Assembly (NCBI GenBank): GCA_018812525.1
Contig: JAHJDE010000185.1
Span: forward strand, 1 to 36,583
Origin: Gammaproteobacteria bacterium
GTDB taxonomy: Bacteria; Pseudomonadota; Gammaproteobacteria; Chromatiales; Chromatiaceae
DNA length: 36,583 bases
Reading direction: 5' to 3'
The translations under genes were made by a program, and so were the position numbers. Positions 1-10,976 of this stretch are shown piece by piece. Positions within the stretch are counted from its first letter, which is position 1, and every line of letters begins with the position of its first letter. The notes beneath the pieces were generated by a model. It ran no database searches and had not been told where the DNA came from. It worked only from the letters and a program-made list of their open reading frames with translations.

Positions 1-1
1 C

Positions 2-115
2 TTTTACAAGCGCCTGAACGCCAGGGAGCGGGCAATGGAGATCATCTGCGCCAAGGGCCAGCCCCTGGAACTGATGGATTACCTGCACATCGACCATGCC
101 ATCCCGGTCCTCTGA
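2..115 (+). CDS. C-terminal fragment of an unrecognised protein
   Basis: An open frame enters from the left edge and stops with TGA at 113-115. It gives 37 residues ending in DYLHIDHAIPVL. Third codon positions are strongly G/C, as in the other genes here, and the residue composition looks protein-like, unlike the other two forward frames. I do not recognise the family and there is too little to assign a function. It runs toward murU (convergent), and the palindrome at 133-213 lies between the two genes and could terminate both transcripts. Confidence 0.6.
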   Translation, partial: FYKRLNARERAMEIICAKGQPLELMDYLHIDHAIPVL

Positions 116-132
116 GTCGCCAAGGGAAATTA

Positions 133-2133
<2,001 letters not shown>

Positions 2134-2299
2134 AGGGATTTTTGAAATTCTGAGGGGATAAGGTCTATCGCGAACGCGATGACTTGAGGGTTGCCAAGGT
2201 TATTGGGGGTACTTGCTCGGGTGGAGGATCCCGATCACAGCTTGGCTTTGGAGTTTAGCACCAACGGTTTTTATTTCACAAGCGGCGCTGTCCGGCGGT

Positions 2300-2334
2300 G
2301 TTCGCGCCGCGCACGGAAGGCGCGGCAGGCGAAC
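2300..2334 (-). terminator. GC-rich stem-loop between trxA and rho
   Basis: Arms 2300-2310 and 2322-2334 form an 11-bp stem with a 2-nt bulge (GTTCGC/GCGAAC, GCCGC/GCGGC) about 20 bp after the trxA stop. No T-run follows on the minus strand, so it is either a weak or Rho-dependent trxA terminator, an mRNA-end stabiliser, or part of the rho leader. The rest of the 2134-2354 gap shows no further structure I can name. Confidence 0.4.
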
Positions 2335-2354
2335 GGACCGCTTACGAGGTCAAA

Positions 2355-2681
2355 TCAAAGATTGCTGTCGATGAAGGCCGTCAGTTGCGACTTGGAAACG
2401 GCGCCGACCTTGGTGGCTTCCACCTCGCCGTTCTTGAACAGCATCAGGGTGGGGATGCCACGAATCCCATAACGGGGTGGGGTCTGGGGATTGTCGTCAA
2501 TATTGAGTTTGGCGATCTTGACTTTGCCATCATAATCGCCGGCGATTTCGTCCAATACGGGCGCAATCATTTTGCAGGGACCGCACCATTCGGCCCAGTA
2601 ATCCACCAGTACGGGAACATTGGACTTCAGCACTTCGGTTTCGAAGCTATCGTCAGACAACTGAACTATATGCTCGTTCAC
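2355..2681 (-). CDS. trxA: Thioredoxin 1
   Basis: A 108-aa cytoplasmic disulfide reductase that keeps ribonucleotide reductase, PAPS reductase and other proteins reduced. The active site WCGPC lies at residues 32-36 in the typical setting [18 protein letters not shown], with the cis-proline of [11 protein letters not shown] at residue 77. The length equals the family norm (E. coli 109 aa). The start is GTG at 2681; the ribosome site GGAGAG lies about 6 nt upstream and no in-frame ATG fits the conserved N-terminus. It precedes rho, as in many gammaproteobacteria. Confidence 0.97.
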   Translation of the reverse strand: MNEHIVQLSDDSFETEVLKSNVPVLVDYWAEWCGPCKMIAPVLDEIAGDYDGKVKIAKLNIDDNPQTPPRYGIRGIPTLMLFKNGEVEATKVGAVSKSQLTAFIDSNL

Positions 2682-2786
2682 TATCCACTCTCCAGGTTAA
2701 GCCGAGCCAATGGCAGCTCTTATTATTTCGTGACAGGTCTATTTGAGCCCAAGATAACAACCAATGCAACAGAGGAGCGGTCTTGT

Positions 2787-3344
2787 TTACTCTCGCCACT
2801 TGATGGAGCACCCCATGCCGGGGATCTGCTGCTCCGGACCATGCCCCGTCAGTGCCACTTGCCGCATGGCCTCGAATAGATCGCGACGGACGGCCTCGGG
2901 CGCAGTCTCCTTGCGGCTCTCGTCCAAACGCCCTCGGTATTGCAGTTGCAGGTCGGCGTTGTAGCCAAAGAAATCCGGTGTACAGACCGCCCCATAGGCC
3001 TTGGCGACCGCCTGGCTCTCGTCCAGCAGATAGGGAAAGGGAAAGGCATTGATTTCCGCTACCCGTTGCATATTCTCGAAGGAGTCCTCCGCATAGAGGG
3101 TTGGATCATTGGACATGATGGCGACACTCTTGACCCCATATTCCAGCAGCCCACGCGTATCCCGCACCATGCGCTCAAGCACCGCCTTGACGTAGGGGCA
3201 GTGATTGCAGATGAACATCACCAGCAGCCCCTTCTCGCCCCGGCATTCCTCAAGGGTCCAGATCATGCCGTCCACGCCGGGCAGGGCGAACCCCAGGGCC
3301 GGTCTGCCGAATTCACAGAGTGGCGTCTCTAAGGAAACCATCAT
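2787..3344 (-). CDS. Thioredoxin-fold protein (AhpC/TSA-like, CNHC motif)
   Basis: 185 aa with a thioredoxin/peroxiredoxin fold: GLLVMFICNHCPYVKAV carries a CNHC pair (C46, C49) at the usual CxxC position, and FPFPYLLDESQAVAKAYGA and CTPDFFGY match the redoxin family often annotated as 'thioredoxin family protein'. There is no signal peptide, so it is probably a cytoplasmic peroxide or disulfide-handling protein with unknown substrate. GAGGAG stands just upstream of tandem ATGs at 3344 and 3341; either may be used. It lies 105 bp upstream of trxA on the same strand. The exact function is not established. Confidence 0.8.
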   Translation of the reverse strand: MMVSLETPLCEFGRPALGFALPGVDGMIWTLEECRGEKGLLVMFICNHCPYVKAVLERMVRDTRGLLEYGVKSVAIMSNDPTLYAEDSFENMQRVAEINAFPFPYLLDESQAVAKAYGAVCTPDFFGYNADLQLQYRGRLDESRKETAPEAVRRDLFEAMRQVALTGHGPEQQIPGMGCSIKWRE

Positions 3345-3454
3345 TTGCTCCTCGTCAATGAAAGTCTGAAAGATATTTTCTCAAGCATTTTGAAGAGGGA
3401 GGCATTAGAATGCCAGCCTTTTCATTTTTTGATCGACCCACAGGGAATCCGTCC

Positions 3455-4624
3455 ATGGCAAAAGAGTTCATTTTCACCTCCGAGTCCGTTTCCGAAGGCC
3501 ATCCCGACAAGATGGCCGATCAGGTTTCCGATGCCATCCTTGACGCCATTCTGGCCGAGGACCGGCACGCGCGCGTGGCTTGCGAAACCCTGTTCAAGAC
3601 CGGCATGGTCATGATCGCGGGCGAGATCACCACCACCGCCAAGCCCGATTATGAAAGGATCATGCGCCAAACCATCAAGGAGATCGGTTACACCAGTTCC
3701 GAGATGGGCTTCGATTGGGAGACCTGCGCGGTCATGACCGCGCTGGGCGTGCAGTCCCCCGACATCGCCCAGGGCGTGGACCGTTCCAAGCCCGAAGATC
3801 AGGGAGCAGGGGACCAGGGACTGATGTTCGGCTACGCCACCAACGAGACCGAGATGCTGATGCCCGCCCCCATCTACTATGCCCACCGGCTGGTCCATCG
3901 CCAGGCCGAGATGCGCAAGAAGGGTGTGCTCTCCTGGCTGCGTCCCGACGCCAAGAGCCAGGTCAGTTTCCATTATAAAGATGGCAAGCCCGTCTCCATC
4001 GACGCCGTGGTGCTTTCCACCCAGCATTCGCCTGACATCGAGCACAAGGAGCTGCAAGAGGCCATCATGGAGCACATCATCAAGCCCGTGCTGCCCTCCG
4101 AATGGCTGACCGCCCAGACCCGTTACCACATCAACCCCACCGGTGCCTTCGTCATCGGCGGCCCCATGGGTGATGCCGGCCTGACCGGGCGCAAGATCAT
4201 CGTCGATACCTACGGCGGCATGGCCCGTCACGGCGGCGGCGCCTTTTCCGGCAAGGACCCCTCCAAGGTGGACCGTTCCGCCGCCTACGCCGGCCGCTAC
4301 GTTGCCAAAAACATCGTCGCAGCCGGCCTGGCCGAACGTTGCGAGATCCAGGTCTCCTACGCCATCGGCGTGGCTCAACCCACCTCGATCATGATCGAGA
4401 CCTTCGGCACCGGCAAAATCTCTGACGAACTGATCGTGGAGCTGGTCCGCAAGCATTTCGACCTGCGCCCCTACGGCATCGTCAAGATGCTCGACCTGCT
4501 CAACGCCGACAAGATCAAATACCAGAAGACCGCCGCCTATGGCCACTTCGGCCGCGAGCACGAGGGTTTCACCTGGGAATTGACCGACAAGGCCGAAGAG
4601 CTGCGCGACGCCGCCGGGCTCTGA
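3455..4624 (+). CDS. metK: S-adenosylmethionine synthetase
   Basis: A 389-aa enzyme that makes SAM from methionine and ATP. It follows E. coli MetK closely: N-terminal [17 protein letters not shown] with the active-site HPDK at residues 16-19, [17 protein letters not shown]-type segment, [20 protein letters not shown], the P-loop-like [16 protein letters not shown], and C-terminal [10 protein letters not shown] chose ATG 3455 because [11 protein letters not shown] is the conserved beginning. An in-frame ATG at 3410 has a stronger ribosome site (GAGGGAGG) and would add 15 non-conserved residues. It begins the methyl-cycle cluster metK, ahcY, metF. No SAM riboswitch is evident in front of it. 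Confidence 0.97.
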   Translation: MAKEFIFTSESVSEGHPDKMADQVSDAILDAILAEDRHARVACETLFKTGMVMIAGEITTTAKPDYERIMRQTIKEIGYTSSEMGFDWETCAVMTALGVQSPDIAQGVDRSKPEDQGAGDQGLMFGYATNETEMLMPAPIYYAHRLVHRQAEMRKKGVLSWLRPDAKSQVSFHYKDGKPVSIDAVVLSTQHSPDIEHKELQEAIMEHIIKPVLPSEWLTAQTRYHINPTGAFVIGGPMGDAGLTGRKIIVDTYGGMARHGGGAFSGKDPSKVDRSAAYAGRYVAKNIVAAGLAERCEIQVSYAIGVAQPTSIMIETFGTGKISDELIVELVRKHFDLRPYGIVKMLDLLNADKIKYQKTAAYGHFGREHEGFTWELTDKAEELRDAAGL

Positions 4625-4645
4625 TCCAAGCGTTTACCCATCCCT

Positions 4646-4721
4646 CCCCTTTGAGGAGCGTTGCGACGGGCAAAGGCCCGCCAGGCTCGAAGGGGAGTTC
4701 TTCAATCTAGCAACGGCGCTC
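4646..4721 (+). promoter_or_regulatory. S-adenosylhomocysteine (SAH) riboswitch
   Basis: The gap between metK and ahcY matches the SAH riboswitch class found upstream of ahcY. The P1 stem pairs 4646-4655 (CCCCTTTGAG) with 4686-4695 (CTCGAAGGGG), one G-T wobble. A P2 hairpin uses CGGG 4667-4670 and CCCG 4677-4680. The conserved core reads GAGGAGCG, then GCCAGGCTC. The downstream segment CAACGGCGCTC can form the pseudoknot, with GAGCG 4656-4660 pairing to CGCTC 4717-4721. Members of this class switch on ahcY when SAH builds up. It lies 25 bp before the ahcY ATG, so it controls ahcY and probably metF but not metK. Confidence 0.93.
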
Positions 4722-4746
4722 AACACAACCTTCTGGAGAGATACCA

Positions 4747-6162
<1,416 letters not shown>

Positions 6163-6199
6163 TCCTGAACCGCAAAGGGCGCCAAGAAATCATTGGTTT

Positions 6200-6273
6200 G
6201 TAGGCCGGCCTTCAGGCCGGCATGTTGGGCTAAAGCCAGACCTACGGGCCTTCGCCTACAGGGAAGTAGGCGA
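6200..6273. repeat. Compound inverted repeat after ahcY
   Basis: 6200-6245 is bounded by GTAGG and CCTAC and contains a GCCGGCC/GGCCGGC hairpin and a GGGCTAAAGCC hairpin. Immediately after, TCGCCTAC (6252-6259) pairs with GTAGGCGA (6266-6273) around 6 bases. The GTAGGCCGG...CCTAC style resembles dispersed repeats seen in many gammaproteobacterial intergenic regions. It may serve as the ahcY terminator or separate ahcY from metF, but no T-run is present. Confidence 0.75.
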
Positions 6274-6302
6274 GGGACGTGGGCTGGGAACGGCAAGTTT
6301 CG

Positions 6303-6340
6303 CGCCCCCCCTCCCCAACCCTCCCCCGGAGGGGGAGGGG
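6303..6340. repeat. C-rich/G-rich inverted repeat before metF
   Basis: CCCTCCCCC at 6319-6327 pairs with GGGGGAGGG at 6331-6339 around GGA, preceded by another C-rich stretch at 6305-6316. This is the widespread 'CCCTCNCCCCAACCCTC...GAGGG' type of bacterial intergenic repeat, placed 41 bp before the metF start. It could form a stable hairpin between ahcY and metF and lower read-through. Confidence 0.75.
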
Positions 6341-6380
6341 GCAATCGAGCGCTTCGCGTATTTTAGTAACGAGGGGATTT

Positions 6381-7223
6381 ATGAGCCAACCGATCAGCAT
6401 CGAGCTATTCCCGCCCAAGACCGAGCCGGGGATGGAAAAACTCAAGGAAGCGGTCAGGGAACTGTCCCTGCTGGGGCCGGAATATGTGTCCGTGACCTAT
6501 GGCGCCGGCGGCTCCACCCAGGGCGGCACCTTCGCTACCCTGGACTGGCTGGTGCAACAGGGTATAGAAACGGCGCCCCATCTCTCCTGCATCGGTTCCA
6601 GCCGTGAAGAGATCAGGGAGATCCTCGGCCGCTACAAGGCCCAGGGCATCCACCGCATCGTCGCCCTGCGCGGCGACCTGCCCTCCGGCGCCGGTCTCGG
6701 CGGCCTGGGCGAACTGAACTACGCCAACGAGTTGGTGACTTTTATCCGCGAGGCTTTCGGCGACCATTTCCATATCGAGGTGGCTGCCTATCCCGAATGT
6801 CACCCCCAGGCCGCCAACCTCCAGTCCGATCTGAATAATTTCCGCCGCAAGGTGCAGGCCGGAGCGAACGGGGCCATCACCCAGTATTTCTTCAACCCCG
6901 ACGCCTACTTCCACTTCGTCGAGAGTTGCAACGGCATGGGACTGGACCTGCCCATCGTCCCCGGCATCATGCCCATCACCAACTTCAGCCAGTTGGCCCG
7001 TTTCTCCGATGCCTGTGGCGCTGAGATTCCGCGCTGGGTCCGCAAGCGGCTGGAGGGTTTCGGCGACGATCTGGAAGGCATCCGCGCCTTCGGGCTGGAC
7101 GTGGTCACAGACCTGTGCGAGCGGCTTCTGGAGGGCGGTGCGCCCAGCCTGCACTTCTACACCATGAATCAGTCCGCCCCGACCCTGGAGATCATGCGCA
7201 GGCTAAGGGGCCAGGGGCTCTAA
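6381..7223 (+). CDS. metF: 5,10-methylenetetrahydrofolate reductase
   Basis: A 280-aa FAD enzyme that reduces methylene-THF to 5-methyl-THF, the methyl donor for remaking methionine from the homocysteine released by AhcY. The TIM-barrel family signatures are in order: SIELFPPKTEPGME with the catalytic Glu at residue 8, VSVTYGAGGSTQGGT, ALRGDLPSG, VAAYPECHPQA, and ITQYFFNPDAYFHF, then IVPGIMPI. Length is slightly below E. coli MetF (296 aa). The ATG at 6381 is chosen because GAGGGG lies 5 nt upstream and the conserved barrel begins at once; a longer upstream reading frame runs through the repeat and is not coding. It is probably under the same SAH-riboswitch transcript as ahcY, unless the intervening repeats terminate it. 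Confidence 0.97.
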   Translation: MSQPISIELFPPKTEPGMEKLKEAVRELSLLGPEYVSVTYGAGGSTQGGTFATLDWLVQQGIETAPHLSCIGSSREEIREILGRYKAQGIHRIVALRGDLPSGAGLGGLGELNYANELVTFIREAFGDHFHIEVAAYPECHPQAANLQSDLNNFRRKVQAGANGAITQYFFNPDAYFHFVESCNGMGLDLPIVPGIMPITNFSQLARFSDACGAEIPRWVRKRLEGFGDDLEGIRAFGLDVVTDLCERLLEGGAPSLHFYTMNQSAPTLEIMRRLRGQGL

Positions 7224-7246
7224 TCCCCCTGGAGTTACCCTGTGCC

Positions 7247-7990
7247 ATGCGCAACCCTCGCATCCATACCCCGCAGCCCCTGGCCGCCAATGTCGAGATA
7301 CGGCTGGAGGCCGAGGCATCCCAGCATCTCGTTCAGGTCCTGCGGCTGAGGACAGGGGCGGAAATCACCCTCTTCAACGGCGACGGGCGGGATTATCCGG
7401 CGATCCTGCTCAATGAGGGCAAGCGGGGGTGCCGGGCATTGATCCAGGTCCAAGGCCCCGAGGAGCCGCCCGCCTCGCTTAACCTTTCCCTCGCCATCGG
7501 CATCTCCAAGGGGGAGCGCATGGACATGGTCATGCAGAAGGCCGTCGAGCTTGGCGTTTCTCGGATCAGGCCCCTCTTTACCCGCCGATCCGTCGTCCAA
7601 CTGGCGGGGGACCGGCTGGAAAAACGGATGGGCCACTGGCACAAGGTCATGCTCGGCGCCTGCGAACAATCTGGCAGGAGTCGGTTGCCCGAGCTGGGGC
7701 CGGCAATGGGGTTCGACGACTGGTTAGGAGAGGAGAAGGTAGAGGGTCTGGGTCTGTTGCTCCATCCCGACGGAAAGGAGACCCTCTCATCCCTCACCCC
7801 ACCCAGACCCGGCCAGGCGGTCGAGATTCTCGTCGGCCCGGAGGGGGGGCTGACCGAGGAGGAGTCGAGCCAAGCCATCGCAGCCGGTTTCTTGGCGGTA
7901 CGCCTCGGTCCCCGCGTCCTCCGCACGGAAACGGCCCCGCTGGCTGCCATCGCGGCCATGCAGATGCTCTGGGGCGATTTCAGGGACTGA
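7247..7990 (+). CDS. rsmE: 16S rRNA (uracil1498-N3)-methyltransferase
   Basis: A 247-aa SPOUT-class (trefoil-knot) methyltransferase that uses SAM to methylate U1498 of 16S rRNA. It has the N-terminal PUA-like part (HLVQVLRLRTGAEITLFNGDG), the MDMVMQKAVELGVSRIRPLFTRRSV core, and the C-terminal knot EILVGPEGGLTEEE and RLGPRVLRTETAPLAAIA that binds SAM. Length fits (E. coli 243 aa). Start ATG 7247 follows GGAG 12 nt upstream; longer frames overlap metF. It lies 23 bp after metF and consumes the SAM made by this cluster. Its TGA stop coincides with the edge of the hairpin string at 7990-8142. Confidence 0.95.
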   Translation: MRNPRIHTPQPLAANVEIRLEAEASQHLVQVLRLRTGAEITLFNGDGRDYPAILLNEGKRGCRALIQVQGPEEPPASLNLSLAIGISKGERMDMVMQKAVELGVSRIRPLFTRRSVVQLAGDRLEKRMGHWHKVMLGACEQSGRSRLPELGPAMGFDDWLGEEKVEGLGLLLHPDGKETLSSLTPPRPGQAVEILVGPEGGLTEEESSQAIAAGFLAVRLGPRVLRTETAPLAAIAAMQMLWGDFRD

Positions 7991-8142
7991 GAGGTTTTTT
8001 CACAACCTCTTGCGGTTCAGGGATGAACCGCCATTTTCAATGGCCTAAGCCATTGAAAATGAAGAAAACGAAAATCGCATTTTTCGTTTTCGTCTTGCAA
8101 AATGGCCAGGAAGGCCATTTTGCAAGTTCCTCCTCTGAGAGG
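7990..8142. repeat. String of five to six consecutive hairpins
   Basis: Back-to-back inverted repeats: 7990-7996/8004-8010 (7 bp); 8012-8019/8024-8031 (8 bp, loop GGGA); 8032-8044/8049-8061 (13 bp, loop CTAA); 8064-8074/8081-8091 (11 bp, loop 6); 8094-8107/8113-8126 (14 bp, loop AGGAA); and a short 8132-8142 hairpin (4-5 bp). All the listed stems are perfect, with 0-5 bases between neighbours. An 8-bp direct repeat CTGAGAGG (7987-7994 and 8135-8142) marks both ends. The first hairpin, read on the minus strand, matches 19 of 21 bases with the left end of the element at 18172. The rest of the gap to 8234 shows nothing clear. Confidence 0.95.
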
Positions 8143-8234
8143 CGCAATCCGGCTCGTCGAACCGACACATAGCCCAAAGCACCATCCTTGACTACATTAC
8201 CAGTGACAGCTTTCATTATTTGGTCAGGTTGAAC

Positions 8235-9155
8235 ATGGTCCATCCCGAGATCGAGCGCCCCCAACTACAGGATTGGCAAGATGTCTTGGACCTTGTCCTG
8301 GACATCTGTCCCATCCCGGCCGCACTGATTCTCCATCAGGGGGAGGAGGACGCTGAGGTTATTCTGGCCGCTGGCAAGGAGGTATCCCTTCAAATCGGAC
8401 AGGTTGCCGGGGGCCTCGCTGCAGTGTTGGACAACCCCTCACCGGAAGGCGAGGCACCAGAATGGAGCCTCTGCCGGGACCGGGGACTGGGCTTCGACTT
8501 TTTCTACGGCATTCCCATCCGCTGGCCCGATGGAATCCCCTACGGGCTGATCTGCATCCTCGACCGAGAGGCCCGTTCGATCAGTGGCAGGGAGCGCCGG
8601 CTCATTTCCCAGTCCGTCCGGTACATGGAGGCTGGACTTGCCCTGCTGGCCGCCAGGCAGGCGTTGATCGAGGCGACAAACCAGGATGGATTGACGAAAA
8701 TCGCGAACCGCGAGTATTTCGTCTCGCGCCTTCAGGGGGAGTTCAGCCGCGCCAGGCGATATGGTCAGCCCCTTTGCCTGGCTGCTCTGGATATCGATGG
8801 ACTGAAAGGGATCAATATCGAACGGGGACATGATGTGGGAGACCTTGCCCTTCGATTCTTCGCCTCCGTGCTGGCGGAAAGTATCCGCAAGGGCGACTTG
8901 GCTGCCCGAACGAGTGGCGGGCAGTTCGCCCTACTTTCCCCCAGCGTCAAGGTCGAACAGGCGGCGCAGTTCGTCGAGCGCATTCGCCAATTGATCGAGC
9001 AGCGGGTGGGGGATTGCCCCGTTTCAGGGCTTAGTTTCAGCGCCGGCATCGCCGAGCTTGGCATGAGCGACAAGAGTGCGCTGACTCTGTTGAAGCGGGC
9101 GGACAATGCCCTCTTCACGGCAAAGGGAAGGGGGCAGGGTCAGACCTGTTATTGA
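8235..9155 (+). CDS. GAF-GGDEF protein with degenerate active site
   Basis: 306 aa: an N-terminal GAF-like sensor part (about residues 15-145, with FFYGIPIRWPDGIPYGLICILD) and a C-terminal GGDEF domain (about 155-306, beginning DGLTKIANREYF, with the ALDIDGLKGIN and RGHDVGDLALRFFA motifs). GGDEF domains make cyclic di-GMP, but the signature loop reads ARTSGGQFALL where an active enzyme has GG(D/E)EF, and the usual ND of the metal/substrate helix is NI. It is therefore probably catalytically inactive and may bind nucleotide or partner proteins instead. ATG 8235 is preferred over an upstream TTG at 8220; only a weak AGG precedes it. It overlaps the convergent DUF3108 gene by 7 bp. Confidence 0.85.
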   Translation: MVHPEIERPQLQDWQDVLDLVLDICPIPAALILHQGEEDAEVILAAGKEVSLQIGQVAGGLAAVLDNPSPEGEAPEWSLCRDRGLGFDFFYGIPIRWPDGIPYGLICILDREARSISGRERRLISQSVRYMEAGLALLAARQALIEATNQDGLTKIANREYFVSRLQGEFSRARRYGQPLCLAALDIDGLKGINIERGHDVGDLALRFFASVLAESIRKGDLAARTSGGQFALLSPSVKVEQAAQFVERIRQLIEQRVGDCPVSGLSFSAGIAELGMSDKSALTLLKRADNALFTAKGRGQGQTCY

Positions 9156-10063
9156 AATCCCTCCCAGTTCTTGCACTGGATGTTATGGATGCCGGTCTTG
9201 CCAATCCGGGTCAGGCGGATATCGAAATCGCCGAAGGAATAGCTGCTGGCCAGACGCAGGGGGATGCGAGCCGCATCCCGGCTGAACCAGATATCGACCG
9301 GGGGATGAGGAGGCATGTCCTTGATGGGGTCGAAGGTCTCGAAACGCAGACGGTAGGCCTTCCATTTCTTCCCGAGCAGGCTGACCTCGTCATTGGAGAT
9401 GTCCACCCAATACTCCAGCATCCTTGTGCCGTCACTGACGGGGAGACTGACCACCCGGCCCGACTTGAGTTTCATGGTGCGTAGGTGCTGGACCATGCTG
9501 ACCCTGTCCAGCAGGATATCCGGCAGCAAAAAGCTCTTCTGTGACCTCACCTTCCAACTGGGAGATGCGGCTTGAGCCGATCCATGAAAGGCATCGAAGG
9601 GATTGAGGGAAACCCCGGGCATTTCGGCCCTGGCGCTGCTGCTTCTCAATATCCTCTTTTTCCAGTCGAAATTGGCCGAGACGTATTCGAGCTGCTTCCT
9701 GGCCCGCTGGTAGTTCTCGAATCCCAGAGATCGCTGGGTCTCAGGGTTGTAGGTCGCCCGGTAGCAATAGCGGAAGGGAAACATGAGTTCCAGCTTCATG
9801 AACTTCTCGCTGCTGATGCGCACACTGACTTCGGATGTGTCCCCTGAGCTCGGTTTGGGAGCGACCCAGACCACCCTGGAGATATCCAGCGGCTTATTGG
9901 AGGAGACCGACCCCGTGTAGGTGACGAGGTATTCGAACTGCTCGCGCTCGGTCCCGGCCAGCAGGTTGTCGGTCACCAGCACGAATATCAAGCCCAGTAG
10001 CCATGGGGACCACCGTGCGCAGGGCGCCATCCTTATTAAATTTGACATGCTCCCGCGATACAT
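9149..10063 (-). CDS. DUF3108 domain exported protein
   Basis: 304 aa with an N-terminal signal-like segment (WSPWLLGLIFVLVTDNLLAG, ending near residue 37) and a beta-rich body matching DUF3108: YLVTYTGSV near the mature N-terminus, YCYRATYNPETQRSLGFENYQ, the central DILLDRVSMVQHLR, and the C-terminal DIWFSRDAARIPLRLASSYSFGDFDIRL. Family members are periplasmic or lipid-facing proteins of unknown role, often described as lipoprotein-like beta-barrel folds. ATGs at 10063 and 10048 (and 10030) are all possible starts; GGGAG lies just before 10048. Its 3' end overlaps the GGDEF gene by 7 bp on the opposite strand. No partner gene suggests a pathway. Confidence 0.75.
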   Translation of the reverse strand: MYRGSMSNLIRMAPCARWSPWLLGLIFVLVTDNLLAGTEREQFEYLVTYTGSVSSNKPLDISRVVWVAPKPSSGDTSEVSVRISSEKFMKLELMFPFRYCYRATYNPETQRSLGFENYQRARKQLEYVSANFDWKKRILRSSSARAEMPGVSLNPFDAFHGSAQAASPSWKVRSQKSFLLPDILLDRVSMVQHLRTMKLKSGRVVSLPVSDGTRMLEYWVDISNDEVSLLGKKWKAYRLRFETFDPIKDMPPHPPVDIWFSRDAARIPLRLASSYSFGDFDIRLTRIGKTGIHNIQCKNWEGFQ

Positions 10064-10157
10064 TGCTTCTGCTTCGGATTCGGTTCTCTTGGACGGCGGG
10101 CGGGCAACCCCCTTGGGGAAAGGGTGGCTGCCGGAATATGGGCCTAATATATCACCT

Positions 10158-10306
10158 AAATTTCTCAGATTAACCGCAAAGTACGCTAAGAATACAATGA
10201 CTTATCTGTAATTCCTGTCAAACCCGACAGTGAATCAACAGGTGGATGTAAATCAATGTTTTCCTTCGTGTTCTTTGCGTCCCTGGCGGTTAAGATGAGA
10301 TTTCTG
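10158..10306. repeat. Inverted repeat with AACCGC...GCGGTT ends
   Basis: The 395-bp gap 10064-10458 holds no credible gene. The left copy TTAACCGCAAAGTACGCTAA begins at 10170; the reverse complement of 10261-10293 reads TTAACCGCCAGGGACGCAAA followed by GAACACGAAGG. The two arms also share similar outer flanks (TTTCTCAGAT versus AATCTCATCT). This is the common bacterial 'AACCGCnAAGnACGCnAAGAA' intergenic repeat in head-to-head pairing. The remainder, 10307-10458, shows no clear element beyond possible promoter sequence for the cupin gene. Confidence 0.75.
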
Positions 10307-10458
10307 GGTATCAGTTAGGCTCTGGGGGAGAAGATGTCTCCTTCACATTGCGCGGGAGGCAGCAGGGCCAGCCCGAGAGCCGCGTTCGAGTATATAGTAG
10401 CAACTGAAGAAAAGCTTGACGCACCCGTCATCATTGCCACATCAAAGCGGAAACGCGG

Positions 10459-10959
10459 ATGATCAAACTCCTGGATTCAGCCCTGGCTGAGGCGCTTTGC
10501 CACGCAGCCAAGGAAAGCCCGCGCAAGCGCAGCCATCACAACCTGCATCCTGAACTCACCGATCCCGTGCAGCGCCTCTGCATCGCCCTGGAGCCGGGGA
10601 CCTACCTGCGTCCCCACCGGCATCCCCAGTCCAACAAATGGGAGTTGATGCTGATCCTGGCTGGGCGGGTCGGCCTACTGCTGTTCGATGATGAAGGCGA
10701 GGTGGTCCGGCGCATCGAACTGGCGGATGGGGGCAGGGTCCGTGGCCTGGAGATCCCACCCAACACCTGGCACAGCCTGTTTCCGATCGACGATCCGGCA
10801 CTGATTCTGGAAATCAAGGAGGGGCACTATCTCCCCACAGCCCCAGTAGATTTCGCCCCCTGGTCGCCCGTGGAGGGGAGTCCATCGGCCCCCGCCTTTG
10901 TCGCCTGGTCAGGGGAGGCGGTGGTGGGCGACCGCTATACGGGCGCCCTCCACCTCTGA
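10459..10959 (+). CDS. WbuC family cupin metalloprotein
   Basis: 166 aa, single cupin domain. The first cupin motif PGTYLRPHRHPQSNKWELM supplies H53, H55 and E62, and the second motif PPNTWHSLF supplies H105, giving a 3-His/Glu metal site. The N-terminal KRSHHNLH segment and overall length fit the WbuC family, named for a gene in E. coli O-antigen clusters, whose biochemical role is unknown. No polysaccharide genes are nearby, so here it is a stand-alone copy. The start ATG 10459 has no strong ribosome site. It is convergent with apbC, 17 bp apart. Confidence 0.8.
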   Translation: MIKLLDSALAEALCHAAKESPRKRSHHNLHPELTDPVQRLCIALEPGTYLRPHRHPQSNKWELMLILAGRVGLLLFDDEGEVVRRIELADGGRVRGLEIPPNTWHSLFPIDDPALILEIKEGHYLPTAPVDFAPWSPVEGSPSAPAFVAWSGEAVVGDRYTGALHL

Positions 10960-10976
10960 CGACCGACTCCCCGCAA

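Noticed and set aside
3345-3454. Possible SAM riboswitch before metK
   Set aside because: Only a small GGCATT/AATGCC hairpin is present and none of the conserved SAM aptamer cores can be seen.
3422-4561. 379-aa reverse open frame inside metK
   Set aside because: Gly/Asp/Val/His-rich shadow typical of the complement of GC-rich coding DNA; no family features, while metK on the other strand is certain. The same applies to long reverse frames inside ahcY, metG and mrdA and the forward frame inside gatB.
8059-8172. 37-codon frame starting MKKTKIAFFVFVLQ that resembles a signal peptide
   Set aside because: It lies within the hairpin string and its signal-like look follows from the A-run/T-run palindrome; no ribosome site.
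9921-10211. 96-aa forward frame across the DUF3108 start and the gap
   Set aside because: Antisense to the signal-peptide region of the DUF3108 gene and running through a repeat; no ribosome site or similarity.
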